Origin: Streptomyces fodineus
Lineage (GTDB): Bacteria > Actinomycetota > Actinomycetes > Streptomycetales > Streptomycetaceae
Direction: 5' to 3'
Assembly (NCBI RefSeq): GCF_001735805.1
Contig: NZ_CP017248.1
Span: 8,680,001 to 8,744,000, forward strand
Length of the DNA stretch: 64,000 nt
The translations under genes were made by a program, and so were the position numbers. The notes beneath the pieces are model-generated. The model saw nothing but the letters and a program-made list of their open reading frames with translations. It was not told where the DNA came from and searched no databases. Shown here piece by piece: positions 1 to 8,680 of this stretch. The stretch's first letter is position 1. Every line of letters starts with the position of its first letter.

Positions 1-928
1 CCTCGGCCAGCCGGGCCCGGTCGCCCTCCGCCTGCTGGGCCCGGAACTGCCAGTGCTGGACGGTCTGGGCGGCCTGGTCACGGGCCGCGGCGATCTGTCG
101 CTGGGCCTCCGTCTGGGCGGCGGCGACCTGCTGGGCCGCTTCCTGCTGTGCGCGCCGCTCCTCGTTCTGGGCCTGCTCCTCGCGCATCCGGGCGTGCCGT
201 TCGGCGAGCTCCGCCCGCTCGGCCAGCTCCCGCTTCGCCACGTTGAGCTGGATCTCGGCCCGGTGCGCCGCCGCGGCGGCCTCGGCACGCACCCGCTCGC
301 GTTCTTCCGCCACGGCCCGGTTCAGCACGGCGTCCAGATCGGGCCCCTGGCCGACCGGGAAGGGCGTCGCCCGGCGGGGCTCGGCGGCGGACTGCGGCTC
401 GGTGTCGGAGTAGAGCTCGGCGACGGAGGTGGCGGCACCCACGGGCGGTTCGGCCAGCGAGAGCGGTACCGGGCGTACGGTCAGCCTGGCCGGGTCGACG
501 ACCGTGACCGGGCGCCAGCCGCTGAACCCGTCGGGTTCGCCGTCGTACACGGCGGTGACGCCACACCCGGACCCGAGGACGGCGACGGGGCCGTCGACGT
601 GGGCCCACAGGGTCTCGCCGGCGGTCAGCAGGGACGCGACGACCTCGGGCGAGGGGGTCGGGACGCCCGCCGGAGGGGAGGGCGGGGCCGGCGACGGTAT
701 GCCCTCGGCAGCAGCCGGGGCGAAGACACCCCAGTCGGCATCCGCGTCCGCGGCGGGTGCGGGACCGGGCGGGACCGAGGGGGAGGGGGACGGGCCGGTC
801 CTGGGCTCGGGTTCGAAGATCCCCCACCCGTCGTCCGCGTCCGACCGGGGCGGGTGCGACGGCGGGTGCCCCCCGGAAGACGGCGTCTCGCCTACGAAGG
901 AACCCCACTCGGCCACAAACGCCCCCAC
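1..928 (-). CDS. Unknown protein with WGxF motifs and C-terminal coiled coil (partial)
   Basis: I do not recognise a named family. About 309 codons are visible and the C-terminus runs off the window edge. Residues 1-100 are rich in Pro, Ser, Asp and Ala and look disordered; they carry three copies of a W-G-x-F motif (residues 8-11, 35-38, 66-69), each next to acidic residues. A compact segment of about 95-175 follows. From about residue 200 on, the sequence is Ala/Glu/Arg/Gln-rich with heptad-like spacing, so a long coiled coil is likely. The GTG start at 928 is the first reasonable start in this frame; no strong ribosome binding site is visible. It is divergent from the FHA gene at 1044, and both begin M-G-A-F from an identical 12-base sequence. 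A scaffold or partner role for the FHA/ATPase neighbours is only a guess. Confidence 0.7.
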   Translation of the reverse strand, partial: MGAFVAEWGSFVGETPSSGGHPPSHPPRSDADDGWGIFEPEPRTGPSPSPSVPPGPAPAADADADWGVFAPAAAEGIPSPAPPSPPAGVPTPSPEVVASLLTAGETLWAHVDGPVAVLGSGCGVTAVYDGEPDGFSGWRPVTVVDPARLTVRPVPLSLAEPPVGAATSVAELYSDTEPQSAAEPRRATPFPVGQGPDLDAVLNRAVAEERERVRAEAAAAAHRAEIQLNVAKRELAERAELAERHARMREEQAQNEERRAQQEAAQQVAAAQTEAQRQIAAARDQAAQTVQHWQFRAQQAEGDRARLAE

Positions 929-1055
929 GTTTCCAGTCCGGCTCGCCGGCAAGAGCACCCACCTGTCCGACGGGTGATCCGTGCGTGACGAGGAACAGCA
1001 ATGCTCCTGCCCTGTAAGGTAATTAACATCACATCAGGCCGCCGTGGGGGCGTTT
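917..1055. repeat. Inverted 12-mer spanning both divergent start codons
   Basis: AAACGCCCCCAC (917-928) and GTGGGGGCGTTT (1044-1055) are exact reverse complements, and each contains the GTG start of one of the two divergent genes. The 115 bases between them hold the divergent promoters; AT-rich sequence near 1015-1033 is the only promoter-like stretch I see. The repeat may be an operator, a translational element, or a recent duplication of a gene start. Confidence 0.5.
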
Positions 1056-2219
1056 TGGGGGAAACCGGGGGTTCTTGTGGACAGGCACTTGACGGCGGAT
1101 TTCGCGGAGGCGTGCTTCCTCGTCGACCTGTCGCCCGTGGTGCGCCGGAGGGACATCGGCGAGCCCGGTCTGCGCTCGCTGCGCCGGCTGGCGCTGGTCG
1201 TCGACGCGGCCGTGGAACTGGCCCGCGACCCGGACGCCAAGCTGTTCCTGGTGGCCGACCGCAGCCTGCGCGCGGGGGCCCGCGAAGAGTTCAACGATCC
1301 GGCGGACGTGCGCGTGCTGCGGGACTGGGTGCGGCGCGGCCTGGTCGAGGAGCTCGAGGATGCCGACGGACGCGTCCTGGAGCTGTGCGAGATGACCGGC
1401 ATCCCCGTCATCACGTACGACTACTACCGGGACGCCCGCGTGGAGTTCCCCTTCCTCCAGGGCAACACGGATGACTTCCTGCAACCGACTCCCGGTCCGG
1501 ACGGCACGGTCCGGCTCATGCCCCTGGACATGGGCGTGGCGAGCGACGCGCAGATCTCCCGCAAGTCGGAGGAAACGGTCCTGAAGAAGCAGGGCTTGCT
1601 CGGGCCGCAGCGGAAACCCCGCTCCGAGGTGGTGCGGCGTAACTGGCGCTGCCCCGACGCCCGTTGCACGCTCTACGACACCCGCAAGGGATCGTCCGTC
1701 ATGCTGCCCCGCATGCGCGGCGGCGTACCGACCTGCGACTTGCACAGCCTCGAACTGGTCGACGACGGGCCACGCACCGCTACCGCGCAGGTAAAGCTGA
1801 TGCTCGATGGTGCCTGCGTGGCGCGCTTCACGCTGGAGGACGGCTCGACGGTACGGATCGGACGCCGGCCGGGACCGAACGGCATCGCCCTGCACGGCCT
1901 GGTGCCCGCCGAGCGCGCGGCCCGCATCAGCCGCGTGCACGTGGAGCTCCGGGTCACGGGAGGTGTCGTACGCGTCGAGGACGTGAGCAGTTACGGCACC
2001 CGCTGGCGGCCCACCGCCGGGAAGACGGGCCCCGGGCCCTGGCGTGACCTTGGCACGGGGGCGCGGCGGGAGTTCCGCGGCGGTGACGAACTGGAACTGA
2101 CCGAGGGGGTCGTGCTCGCGCGCAGTGGCCGCCGTTTCCCCACGGAGCTGGCGCAGGAGTGGCAGCGGCGCACTCCGCCGTCAGGCGGGGGTTCGGGGGC
2201 TGTGACGCGGATGTACTGA
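1044..2219 (+). CDS. PIN/NYN-like, zinc-ribbon and FHA domain protein
   Basis: 391 residues. The C-terminal part (about 255-360) is a forkhead-associated (phosphothreonine-binding) domain: an R-I-G-R strand near 271-274, S-R-V-H near 296-299 and S-S-Y-G-T near 315-319, the usual FHA loop residues. The N-terminal 150 residues alternate hydrophobic strands with conserved acidic positions (LVDRH at 11-15; TYDYYRD at 124-130; FPFLQGN at 135-141), resembling PIN/NYN-type nucleases; this is inference. Between them C203, C208, C231 and H234 could form a zinc ribbon. The start is GTG 1044, with no clear Shine-Dalgarno. It converges on the ATPase gene at 2229, only 9 bases apart. A nuclease steered by FHA-phosphopeptide binding is plausible; the PIN assignment is the weak link. 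Confidence 0.75.
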   Translation: MGAFWGKPGVLVDRHLTADFAEACFLVDLSPVVRRRDIGEPGLRSLRRLALVVDAAVELARDPDAKLFLVADRSLRAGAREEFNDPADVRVLRDWVRRGLVEELEDADGRVLELCEMTGIPVITYDYYRDARVEFPFLQGNTDDFLQPTPGPDGTVRLMPLDMGVASDAQISRKSEETVLKKQGLLGPQRKPRSEVVRRNWRCPDARCTLYDTRKGSSVMLPRMRGGVPTCDLHSLELVDDGPRTATAQVKLMLDGACVARFTLEDGSTVRIGRRPGPNGIALHGLVPAERAARISRVHVELRVTGGVVRVEDVSSYGTRWRPTAGKTGPGPWRDLGTGARREFRGGDELELTEGVVLARSGRRFPTELAQEWQRRTPPSGGGSGAVTRMY

Positions 2220-2228
2220 GGGGCGTGG

Positions 2229-4046
2229 TCAGCCCCCCGAGTTCGAGCCCTGGCCGCTGCCGATCGCACCACCGGACGTGCGGGTCAGGGCCCTCGCCTC
2301 GTCCCGCAGACGCAGGGTCACGGGATGGCCGGCGTGTCCGCTCCCGGCGAGGTCGACGGCGAGGGTCTCGAACCGCTGGGCGATGACGAGGAGCTGAGCC
2401 GAAGCGGGAGCGCGGCCCTGTGTTCTCCGCCGAAGGGCTTCCGTCTCGATGGACAGGATCTCCCTCAGTGTCTCCACGTGCGTCGTCGCCGGCAGGGGCG
2501 CGCGGTCCAGCAGGCGCCGCAGGCGTTCGCACGCCCCGTCCGCGTCGCTCCTCAGCAAGACGCCCTGCTGGACGGCCACGACCCGCTCGGCACCCAGGCT
2601 GTTGAGGGCGGGTCGGAAACATGGATGCACATGAAACTCATCCTCCCCCGGCCCCGGCGGTGCCTGGCTGCCTCCCGAGTAGACGACATCGCCGCCCCGC
2701 CACACTCCGAGGAAACCCGCCTCGTACAGCACGTCGATCACCCCTTGCGGGGTCAGGCTGCCGGTGTAGGCGGGAAAGTCCTGGTGCAGCGCCTCCCTGC
2801 GCACCTCGAACCGGGTCTCGATCATCTCGCGCGTGACGAAGTATCCATTGTTCTCGAACATCGCGAACAGTGCCCGCAAGAAGGGATGGTTGACCAGGTA
2901 CTCCTTGGCGAGATCCTGGAGCTTCCAGCGGGAGAACCGCTCGGTGGCCGCGAGCACGTCCTCCTCGGTGATGACGGGCCCGCCGCGCTCGTCGGCCACG
3001 CTCCGGCAGGCGTTGAGGAATTGGATGGCGTCCCTGGGGCGCGGCAGGGCGCGCCCGAAGAGATACTCCGCGGTCGGCTCGCCCCGCACGCTCGGCGGGA
3101 ACAGCCGCCCCCACAACTGGTCGGCGGTGAGCTCCGCGCCGAGCGAGGCGCGGGCCCGGGCCAAGGCGACGTCCCTGAGGCCGTCGTGAGTCCAGGTGAT
3201 GCGGATCTCGTCGCTGTGGAACTTGTCGCCGTCGCTGAAGTTGAGGGTGTCGTAGATGTCGGCGCGGATGAACAGGGCGGTCCGCACAGCCCGGCCGTAC
3301 CGGTCCGTGACGTGCTTGGCGGCGAGTAGCAGCCCGGTGACCAAGGCGTGGCTGTCGGCGTCGACGGTCCACACCTGTTCGAGCTGGTCGACGAGGTAGA
3401 GCAGCGGGGGATGGGCGTCCGCGCAGCCCAGTGCGGTGAAGGCGTCGGCCACCGCGTCCTCCAGCACCTCCAACTGACGGCTGGCCCGGGCCCCTTCGGA
3501 CGTGCCGTTGACGCCCAGAGCCGCCTCGACGCCGAACGCCTTCAGGGAGAGGTTGGCCGACTGGAGCCCGCGTGCGCCGCGCCGGAGCCGGTCGTAGAGG
3601 CGGGCATCGTCGGACTCGCCGTTCGCGCGCAGGAAGGCGCGCAGGGCGCGCACGGCCGACGGCGGGCGACGGCCGTGCGCGGCGCGCGCGTGCAGGGTGA
3701 GATGGCGGGCCGCGTGGACGGCGAGGACGTACCGCCAGATCAGGGACTTGGCGGTGTCGGCGGTGATGCCCTGGAGTTCGAAGCGCCGGATCTCGTCGCC
3801 CGCGGCGTCGTCGGGGGTGATCAAGACGCAGGCGCCCGGGTGGCCGTCCGGAGCGGCCAGTCGCCGGCAGATGGCGCTCTTGCCCGAGCCCTTGCGGCCG
3901 ATGATCAGGGACTTCCGCCCCGAGAGGACCTCCCGGTAGGCGTAGTTGGGCCGGAAGACGGTGCCGCTCAGCAGCCCGTCGGTGAGATCGGTCTCCGCGT
4001 CGTCACGCCCGAAGAACAGTTCCCTGACGGACCCGACTTCCTGCAC
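2229..4046 (-). CDS. P-loop ATPase, Sll1717-like
   Basis: About 605 residues. The N-terminus (SVRELFFGRDDAE) and a Walker A GRKGSGKS around residues 47-55 fit the P-loop ATPases typified by cyanobacterial Sll1717. A hydrophobic strand ending LVDQLEQ near residue 220 is a Walker B candidate; a winged-helix-like region with FVTREMIETRF follows in the C-terminal third. No membrane segment is seen. I chose GTG 4046 because AGGGGGA (complement of 4053-4059) sits six bases upstream and gives the family-like N-terminus; ATG 4079 and a longer form from 4193 are open but have poorer ribosome sites. The family's function is unknown to me; STAND/NTPase-like or defence roles are speculation. It lies tail to tail with the FHA gene. 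Confidence 0.8.
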   Translation of the reverse strand: MQEVGSVRELFFGRDDAETDLTDGLLSGTVFRPNYAYREVLSGRKSLIIGRKGSGKSAICRRLAAPDGHPGACVLITPDDAAGDEIRRFELQGITADTAKSLIWRYVLAVHAARHLTLHARAAHGRRPPSAVRALRAFLRANGESDDARLYDRLRRGARGLQSANLSLKAFGVEAALGVNGTSEGARASRQLEVLEDAVADAFTALGCADAHPPLLYLVDQLEQVWTVDADSHALVTGLLLAAKHVTDRYGRAVRTALFIRADIYDTLNFSDGDKFHSDEIRITWTHDGLRDVALARARASLGAELTADQLWGRLFPPSVRGEPTAEYLFGRALPRPRDAIQFLNACRSVADERGGPVITEEDVLAATERFSRWKLQDLAKEYLVNHPFLRALFAMFENNGYFVTREMIETRFEVRREALHQDFPAYTGSLTPQGVIDVLYEAGFLGVWRGGDVVYSGGSQAPPGPGEDEFHVHPCFRPALNSLGAERVVAVQQGVLLRSDADGACERLRRLLDRAPLPATTHVETLREILSIETEALRRRTQGRAPASAQLLVIAQRFETLAVDLAGSGHAGHPVTLRLRDEARALTRTSGGAIGSGQGSNSGG

Positions 4047-4341
4047 CACACGTCCCCCTGGCGCTCCCGCAACCGTCATCGCCCAGGGTAGGGCTTCTCG
4101 CCGCGGATTCGGGCGTGTTCGCGTCGTAGTCGTGCAGGAAGCGGCGTTACGGGAGCTGCGCAGGCACCGACGCAGTAGCGCTGACCCGCGCATCGGGGTC
4201 CAGTGAGCACCCGCCGTTCCGAGGCTGGCGCAAACCGCCGATCAAGTGATGACCGGGCCACTACGCTGCCTGGTACACGCTTTGCCTCATGAGCGCGGTC
4301 GGTTCCCGGCGTTTCGGCGGTCGGGTGGTGAGGGACGATGC

Positions 4342-6033
4342 ATGGACTATTACGATCTCGGCACGTACAGCCGCCCGGTGACGACTTCGTCGCCCGAGGC
4401 GCAACTCTGGTTCGACCGCGGGCTGGTCTGGACGTACGCCTTCAACCACGAGGAAGCCGTCTCCTGCTTCGAATCCGCCGCGGCGGCCGACCCCGGCTGT
4501 GCCATGGCGTACTGGGGCATCGCGTACGCACTCGGCCCCAACTACAACAAGCCGTGGGAGTTCTTCGACGGGCAGGACCTCGCACGCACCGTCGCACGCA
4601 CCCACGCCGCCATCGAACTCGCCCACGAGAAGGCGGAAGCCGGCGCCACGCGCGTCGAACGCGCCCTGATCGGCGCGTTGCGTGCCCGTTATCCGCAGCC
4701 GGAGGCCGTCGGCGACTGTTCCGTGTGGAACGCGCCGTACGCCGACGGCATGCGCAGCGTCTACGAACTCGTCCCGGACGACCAGGACATCACCGCCCTG
4801 TACGCCGAGGCGCTGATGAACCTCACCCCCTGGCGGCTGTGGAACCTGCGCACCGGTGAGCCGGCCGAAGGCGCCCGCACACTCGAGGCCAAGGCCGTCC
4901 TGGACCGGGCCCTCGCGACAGATGCCGGGGCGGAACATCTCGGCATCCTGCACCTGTACATCCACCTGATGGAGATGTCCCCGACGCCGGAGGCCGCCCT
5001 GCGCGTCGCCGACCGGCTGCGCGGCCTGGTGCCCGACGCCGGCCATCTGCAGCACATGCCTTCACACATCGAGGTGCTCTGCGGCGACTACCGCCGAGTG
5101 GTGTCGGACAACGACGCCGCGATCGCCGCGGACGAGAAGTTCCACGCGCGGGCCGGGGCCATGAACTTCTACACGCTGTACCGGTCGCACAACCACCACT
5201 TCAAGATCTACGGAGCGATGTTCCTCGGACAGTTCCGGACCGCTCTGGAAGCCGCAGCCCAGTTGGAGGCGTCCATCCCCGAGGAACTGCTGCGCGTGCA
5301 GAGCCCGCCCATGGCCGACTGGCTGGAGGGCTTCCTCGCCATGCGGGTCCATGTACTGATTCGCTTCGGCCGCTGGAGCGACATCCTGCGGATGCCCCTG
5401 CCCGCCGACCCGGAGCTCTACAGCGTGAGCGCGGCGATGCTGCACTACGCCCGAGGCGTCGCGTTCGCGGCCACCGGCCGCATCGCCGCGGCCGAGGCCG
5501 AACGCCGGCTGTTCGGCGAGGCGGTCGCCCGGGTCCCGGAGACGCGCATGCTGTTCAACAACACCTGTGCCGACATCCTGGCGATCGCGTCGGCGATGCT
5601 CGACGGCGAACTCGCCTACCGCAAGGGCGACCACGACGCCGCGTTCGCCGCGCTGGAGCGGTCGGCCGAACGGGACGACAACCTTCCCTACGACGAGCCG
5701 TGGGGATGGATGCAGCCCACCCGGCACGCCTACGGCGCCCTGCTCCTGGAACAGGGGCGCGTCGCCGAGGCCGAGGCGGTCTACCGGGCAGACCTGGGAC
5801 TCGACGACACCCTTCCACGCGCTGTGCAGCACCCCGGCAACGTCTGGGCCCTGCACGGGCTGCACGAGTGCCTGGTCCGGCTGGGCAAGGCGGGAGAGGC
5901 GCAGCTCGTGGCCCAGCAGTTGAAGATCGCCGCAGCGATGGCGGACGTACCGGTCGAAGCGTCCTGCTTCTGCCGCCTCGACGCGCTCTCGGACACCGCC
6001 GGCGGAGACGGTTGCTGCACTACGGAACATTGA
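4342..6033 (+). CDS. Tetratricopeptide-repeat protein
   Basis: 563 residues of helical repeat sequence. TPR-like units are visible (for example AVSCFESAAAADPGCAMAYW near residues 36-55 and, near the C-terminus, GALLLEQGRVAEAEAVYRAD). The family is widespread in Streptomyces and proteobacteria, without a settled function. Conserved H/N-rich stretches such as HLQHMPSHIEVLCGDYRRV and RSHNHHFKIYGAMFLGQF sit in the middle. The last 25 residues are Cys-rich (CFCRLD..., GDGCC), so a metal or disulphide role for the tail is possible. The start ATG 4342 has AGGGA six bases upstream; an upstream in-frame ATG at 4246 has none. It is transcribed alone, with 295 bases upstream for its promoter. Confidence 0.85.
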   Translation: MDYYDLGTYSRPVTTSSPEAQLWFDRGLVWTYAFNHEEAVSCFESAAAADPGCAMAYWGIAYALGPNYNKPWEFFDGQDLARTVARTHAAIELAHEKAEAGATRVERALIGALRARYPQPEAVGDCSVWNAPYADGMRSVYELVPDDQDITALYAEALMNLTPWRLWNLRTGEPAEGARTLEAKAVLDRALATDAGAEHLGILHLYIHLMEMSPTPEAALRVADRLRGLVPDAGHLQHMPSHIEVLCGDYRRVVSDNDAAIAADEKFHARAGAMNFYTLYRSHNHHFKIYGAMFLGQFRTALEAAAQLEASIPEELLRVQSPPMADWLEGFLAMRVHVLIRFGRWSDILRMPLPADPELYSVSAAMLHYARGVAFAATGRIAAAEAERRLFGEAVARVPETRMLFNNTCADILAIASAMLDGELAYRKGDHDAAFAALERSAERDDNLPYDEPWGWMQPTRHAYGALLLEQGRVAEAEAVYRADLGLDDTLPRAVQHPGNVWALHGLHECLVRLGKAGEAQLVAQQLKIAAAMADVPVEASCFCRLDALSDTAGGDGCCTTEH

Positions 6034-6334
6034 GTCAGGAGACGGCCGCTGGTGTCCCCATGGGCGCGGCGGATCCGCTCGAGCCCGGCGGGGCCGCCCG
6101 CTGACGGCCGGACCCTTGGGGCGCCCGGTCTGCGCCGCGACGAGACCGCACGCCTGGCCGGAGCCAGGAACGCCCTCCCCAGCGACGCTCCCCAGTCAGC
6201 CTGCGGTGAGCCGGTTCGGGACGCGGCCCAAGGCGCAGAGCCCCGGCAGGTCGGGGCCGTGGTCGTCGAGGGCCCAGGGGCTGACGCCGAGGAGCCTGGC
6301 GATCAAGGAGAAGTGCGCAGGCCACATGCGCACA
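6034..6334. other. Intergenic region between convergent genes
   Basis: No gene is supported here. It contains one copy of a 27-base sequence (6297-6323) that recurs at 35657-35683. I see no convincing terminator hairpin. Confidence 0.5.
6297..6323 (+). repeat. 27-base dispersed repeat, copy 1
   Basis: TGGCGATCAAGGAGAA, then G, then TGCGCAGGCC. The copy at 35657-35683 differs only at the central G/C. Both copies lie in non-coding DNA in the same orientation, 29 kb apart. It may be an insertion-sequence remnant or a conserved leader element. Confidence 0.6.
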
Positions 6335-7387
6335 TCACACCGACCGCTGGCCGCCCCGGCCCGTGGTTACGTGGCCGGTGAGCCGTTCCCAGTTGCCGGA
6401 GCCGATGGCGGCCTTCTCGGCCTCGGTGAACGGCGCACTTTCGAGGAACGACCGCGCGACCCCACGACTGGTGTCGAGGAACGGGAAGCCGCCGGGCCGG
6501 GTCCCGAAGGTGTACGGGTAGTCGGTCGAGTACATCATGCGGTCGGTGCCGACGACCTCGGCCGTCCACCGCAGGTAGCGCTCGCTGACCGTGCCGCTGC
6601 CCGCCACCCAGAAGTTCTGTCGGAAGTAGTCGGCCAGGGGCCGCTCCAGCTTCGCCATGTCCTGCAGGACGCCGATGTGGTCGAGGTAGAAGAGAACGAC
6701 CTCGCCCCAGTGGCCGGCGATGACCTGGAGTCCGGGGTGGCGGTCGAAGACGCCGGAGAAGATCATTCGCAGGTACTGCACGCCGAGGTCGTAGTACCAG
6801 CCCAGTCCGGCGGTCGCGAGCGCGCGTCCGACTCCGCCCGGCAGACCTGAGTAGTACGCCTCCTGGACCGCCTGTACGGGGGTCTGCGGGTGGAAGTGCA
6901 GCGGCACCCGCAGGCGTTCGGCGGTGGCGTAGAGGTCGTCGAACTCCGGTGCGTCGGCCAGCCTGTCGCCGGTGCGCCCGTAGAGCATCGCGCCGCGGAA
7001 GCCGAGTTGTGTGACGGCGCGCTCCAGTTCCGCCGCTGCGGCTTCCGGCGAGGGTGTCGGGATGGCCGCGAGCGCCTGGAACCGCTGCGGGTTGGCATCG
7101 ACGATCTCGGCGAGCGCGTTGTTGGCCTCACCCGCGACGTGTATGGCGTCCTTCGCCGCGAGGTTCTGCACACCGGGTGTGGCCAGGGACAGCACCGCGA
7201 CGTCCAGCCCCTGGTCGTCCATGTCCGCCAGGCGGCGCTCGCCCACGTCGCGCAGTCGCTGGGCGAACGGCTCGTCGCCGTATCCGAGTTGCGGGATCCG
7301 GGGTACCCCCGCTCGCGCCCAGGCGTCGAGCAGGACGGGCAGGGCCACGTGTTCCTCGAGTCCTACGATGCGCAGCTTCTCGGGCAT
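6335..7387 (-). CDS. Amidohydrolase 2 family protein, gamma-resorcylate decarboxylase-like
   Basis: 350 residues. The N-terminal LEEHVALP matches the E-x-H metal-binding signature of the ACMSD/gamma-resorcylate decarboxylase branch of the amidohydrolase superfamily. Further metal or catalytic candidates are H in PLHFHPQ (about 180-186), GHWGE (about 240) and the Asp in YSTDYPYTF near 292. Members remove CO2 from hydroxybenzoates without an organic cofactor; the substrate cannot be read here. No signal peptide, so it is cytosolic. The start ATG has GAGGAGAG just upstream. It is divergent from a TetR gene, and two GATA-N12-TATC sites lie between them, so substrate-responsive repression is likely. 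It could also be a lactonase-type relative. Confidence 0.85.
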   Translation of the reverse strand: MPEKLRIVGLEEHVALPVLLDAWARAGVPRIPQLGYGDEPFAQRLRDVGERRLADMDDQGLDVAVLSLATPGVQNLAAKDAIHVAGEANNALAEIVDANPQRFQALAAIPTPSPEAAAAELERAVTQLGFRGAMLYGRTGDRLADAPEFDDLYATAERLRVPLHFHPQTPVQAVQEAYYSGLPGGVGRALATAGLGWYYDLGVQYLRMIFSGVFDRHPGLQVIAGHWGEVVLFYLDHIGVLQDMAKLERPLADYFRQNFWVAGSGTVSERYLRWTAEVVGTDRMMYSTDYPYTFGTRPGGFPFLDTSRGVARSFLESAPFTEAEKAAIGSGNWERLTGHVTTGRGGQRSV

Positions 7388-7420
7388 GTCGCTCTCCTCG
7401 CACCAGTCGGCGTTTCCGTT

Positions 7421-7440
7421 GATACGTCAAGGACGCTATC
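7421..7440. promoter_or_regulatory. Putative TetR operator 1 (GATA-N12-TATC)
   Basis: Inverted GATA/TATC arms with a 12-base spacer (flanking bases extend it to TGATA/TATCA). It lies 34 bases upstream of the amidohydrolase start. Confidence 0.6.
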
Positions 7441-7455
7441 ACGGGAAACATCAGT

Positions 7456-7475
7456 GATACAGGTCCGGTGATATC
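7456..7475. promoter_or_regulatory. Putative TetR operator 2 (GATA-N12-TATC)
   Basis: Same architecture as the site at 7421-7440, centre-to-centre 35 bases away, and 8 bases before the TetR start codon, which would allow autoregulation. Confidence 0.6.
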
Positions 7476-7483
7476 GTTGATTC

Positions 7484-8230
7484 ATGCTTGATGAGTCCAA
7501 GGCCGACGACACGCCCGGCACCCGGCCGGATGACGCGGTGGGCACTCGTGAGCCGGTCCGGCAGCGGGTGGTCGACGCCGCAGCGCGCCTGCTCGCGCGT
7601 GAAGGGCGTGACGCGGTCACCACCCGCGCGGTAGCGGCGGCCGCCGGGGTGCAGGCGCCTACGATCTACCGCCTGTTCGGCGACAAGGACGGCCTGCTCG
7701 AGGCGGTGGCGGAACACGGCTACGCCACCTTTCTCGCGGCCAAGCAACCGGTCCGCGAGGAGCTGGACCCGGTGGGGGACCTGCGCGCGGGCTGGGACCT
7801 CAGCGTCGCGTTCGGACTCGCCAACCCCGCGCTGTACGCGCTGATGTACGGCGAACCCGAACGCGGCACGACGTCGGCAGCCTTCCAGGCCGGCATGGAA
7901 ATCCTGATGGGGCGCATCCGCCGCCTCGCCGCCGGCGGCTGGCTACGCGTCGACGAGAAGCTCGCGGCCGCCCTCATCCACGCCACCGCGCGCGGGGCGG
8001 TGCTGACCTGGCTCTCTCTGCCCGAGGGCCAGCGCGACCCGGCTCTGCTCACCGCCATGCGCGAGTCGATGGTCGCCGCCGTCACCCACCAGCAGCCTGC
8101 CGTGCAAGGCGCAGGTCCGGCCGATGCCGCCCGGACCCTGCGCGCTCTGCTGCCTGAGCAGACGGCGCTGAGCGACGCAGAGCAACACCTTCTGGGAGAG
8201 TGGCTCGACCGGCTGTCATCGGACGGTTAG
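7484..8230 (+). CDS. TetR family transcriptional regulator
   Basis: 248 residues with a canonical TetR helix-turn-helix: RVVDAAARLLAREG, then TTRAVAAAAGVQAPTIYRLF and DKDGLLEAV (roughly residues 26-75). The remaining 170 residues are the helical ligand-binding and dimerisation part, with many Ala/Leu and an LALMYGEP-like segment typical of Streptomyces TetR proteins. ATG start; the preceding 100 bases hold two similar palindromes. Divergent orientation from the amidohydrolase suggests it represses that gene and itself. The ligand is unknown; an aromatic acid related to the amidohydrolase substrate is a reasonable guess. Confidence 0.9.
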   Translation: MLDESKADDTPGTRPDDAVGTREPVRQRVVDAAARLLAREGRDAVTTRAVAAAAGVQAPTIYRLFGDKDGLLEAVAEHGYATFLAAKQPVREELDPVGDLRAGWDLSVAFGLANPALYALMYGEPERGTTSAAFQAGMEILMGRIRRLAAGGWLRVDEKLAAALIHATARGAVLTWLSLPEGQRDPALLTAMRESMVAAVTHQQPAVQGAGPADAARTLRALLPEQTALSDAEQHLLGEWLDRLSSDG

Positions 8231-8354
8231 ACGTCAACTGGTCCGCCGGCCAGGGTGCCTGCAGTGGGTGCACAGCCTTGGCCGGGTCACGGGTCCAGCC
8301 GCGGGGACGGCCTGCCCCTCCAACAGGCAGGGGTTACGACGCCTCTGTACTCAC

Positions 8355-8640
8355 TCAGGTGTGGCTCCGTCCGCTGTTCTCCCGAGCAGGCACCAAGGCG
8401 CCGAGGATGATGCTGGTGTCCCGCAGGTCTTCGGGGAGATGAGCCGACGGCCCCACACCGTCGACCACGCCCAGCTTCTGAAGTTGGCTCCAGCTGAGAC
8501 CGAACTCCCCGCTCAACTGGGCGCCCTTCACGAGGGCGAGCAGGAACAGCATGTGCGCGTCCAGCGCAGGAGGGCCGATACGAGAGCAGGACGAACTCCT
8601 CGGGCAGCGACAGGTAGCGCGTGCTCTGTATACCGGCCAT
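8355..8640 (-). pseudogene. Frameshifted GPP34-like remnant
   Basis: Two frames of the minus strand join into one plausible protein: MAGIQSTRYLSLPEEFVLLS from 8640, then ALDAHMLFLLALVKGAQLSG and onward in a second frame ending at 8355, with the break near 8560. The start resembles the SLPEEF-LL opening of GPP34 (Golgi phosphoprotein 3-like) proteins common in Streptomyces, but the rest is short and divergent. No intact reading frame covers it. The family guess is weak; the frame break is visible. Confidence 0.35.
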
Positions 8641-8680
8641 CAGGCCCTACCGTTTCGTGGCCGTGTGGACGCGGGACTCC

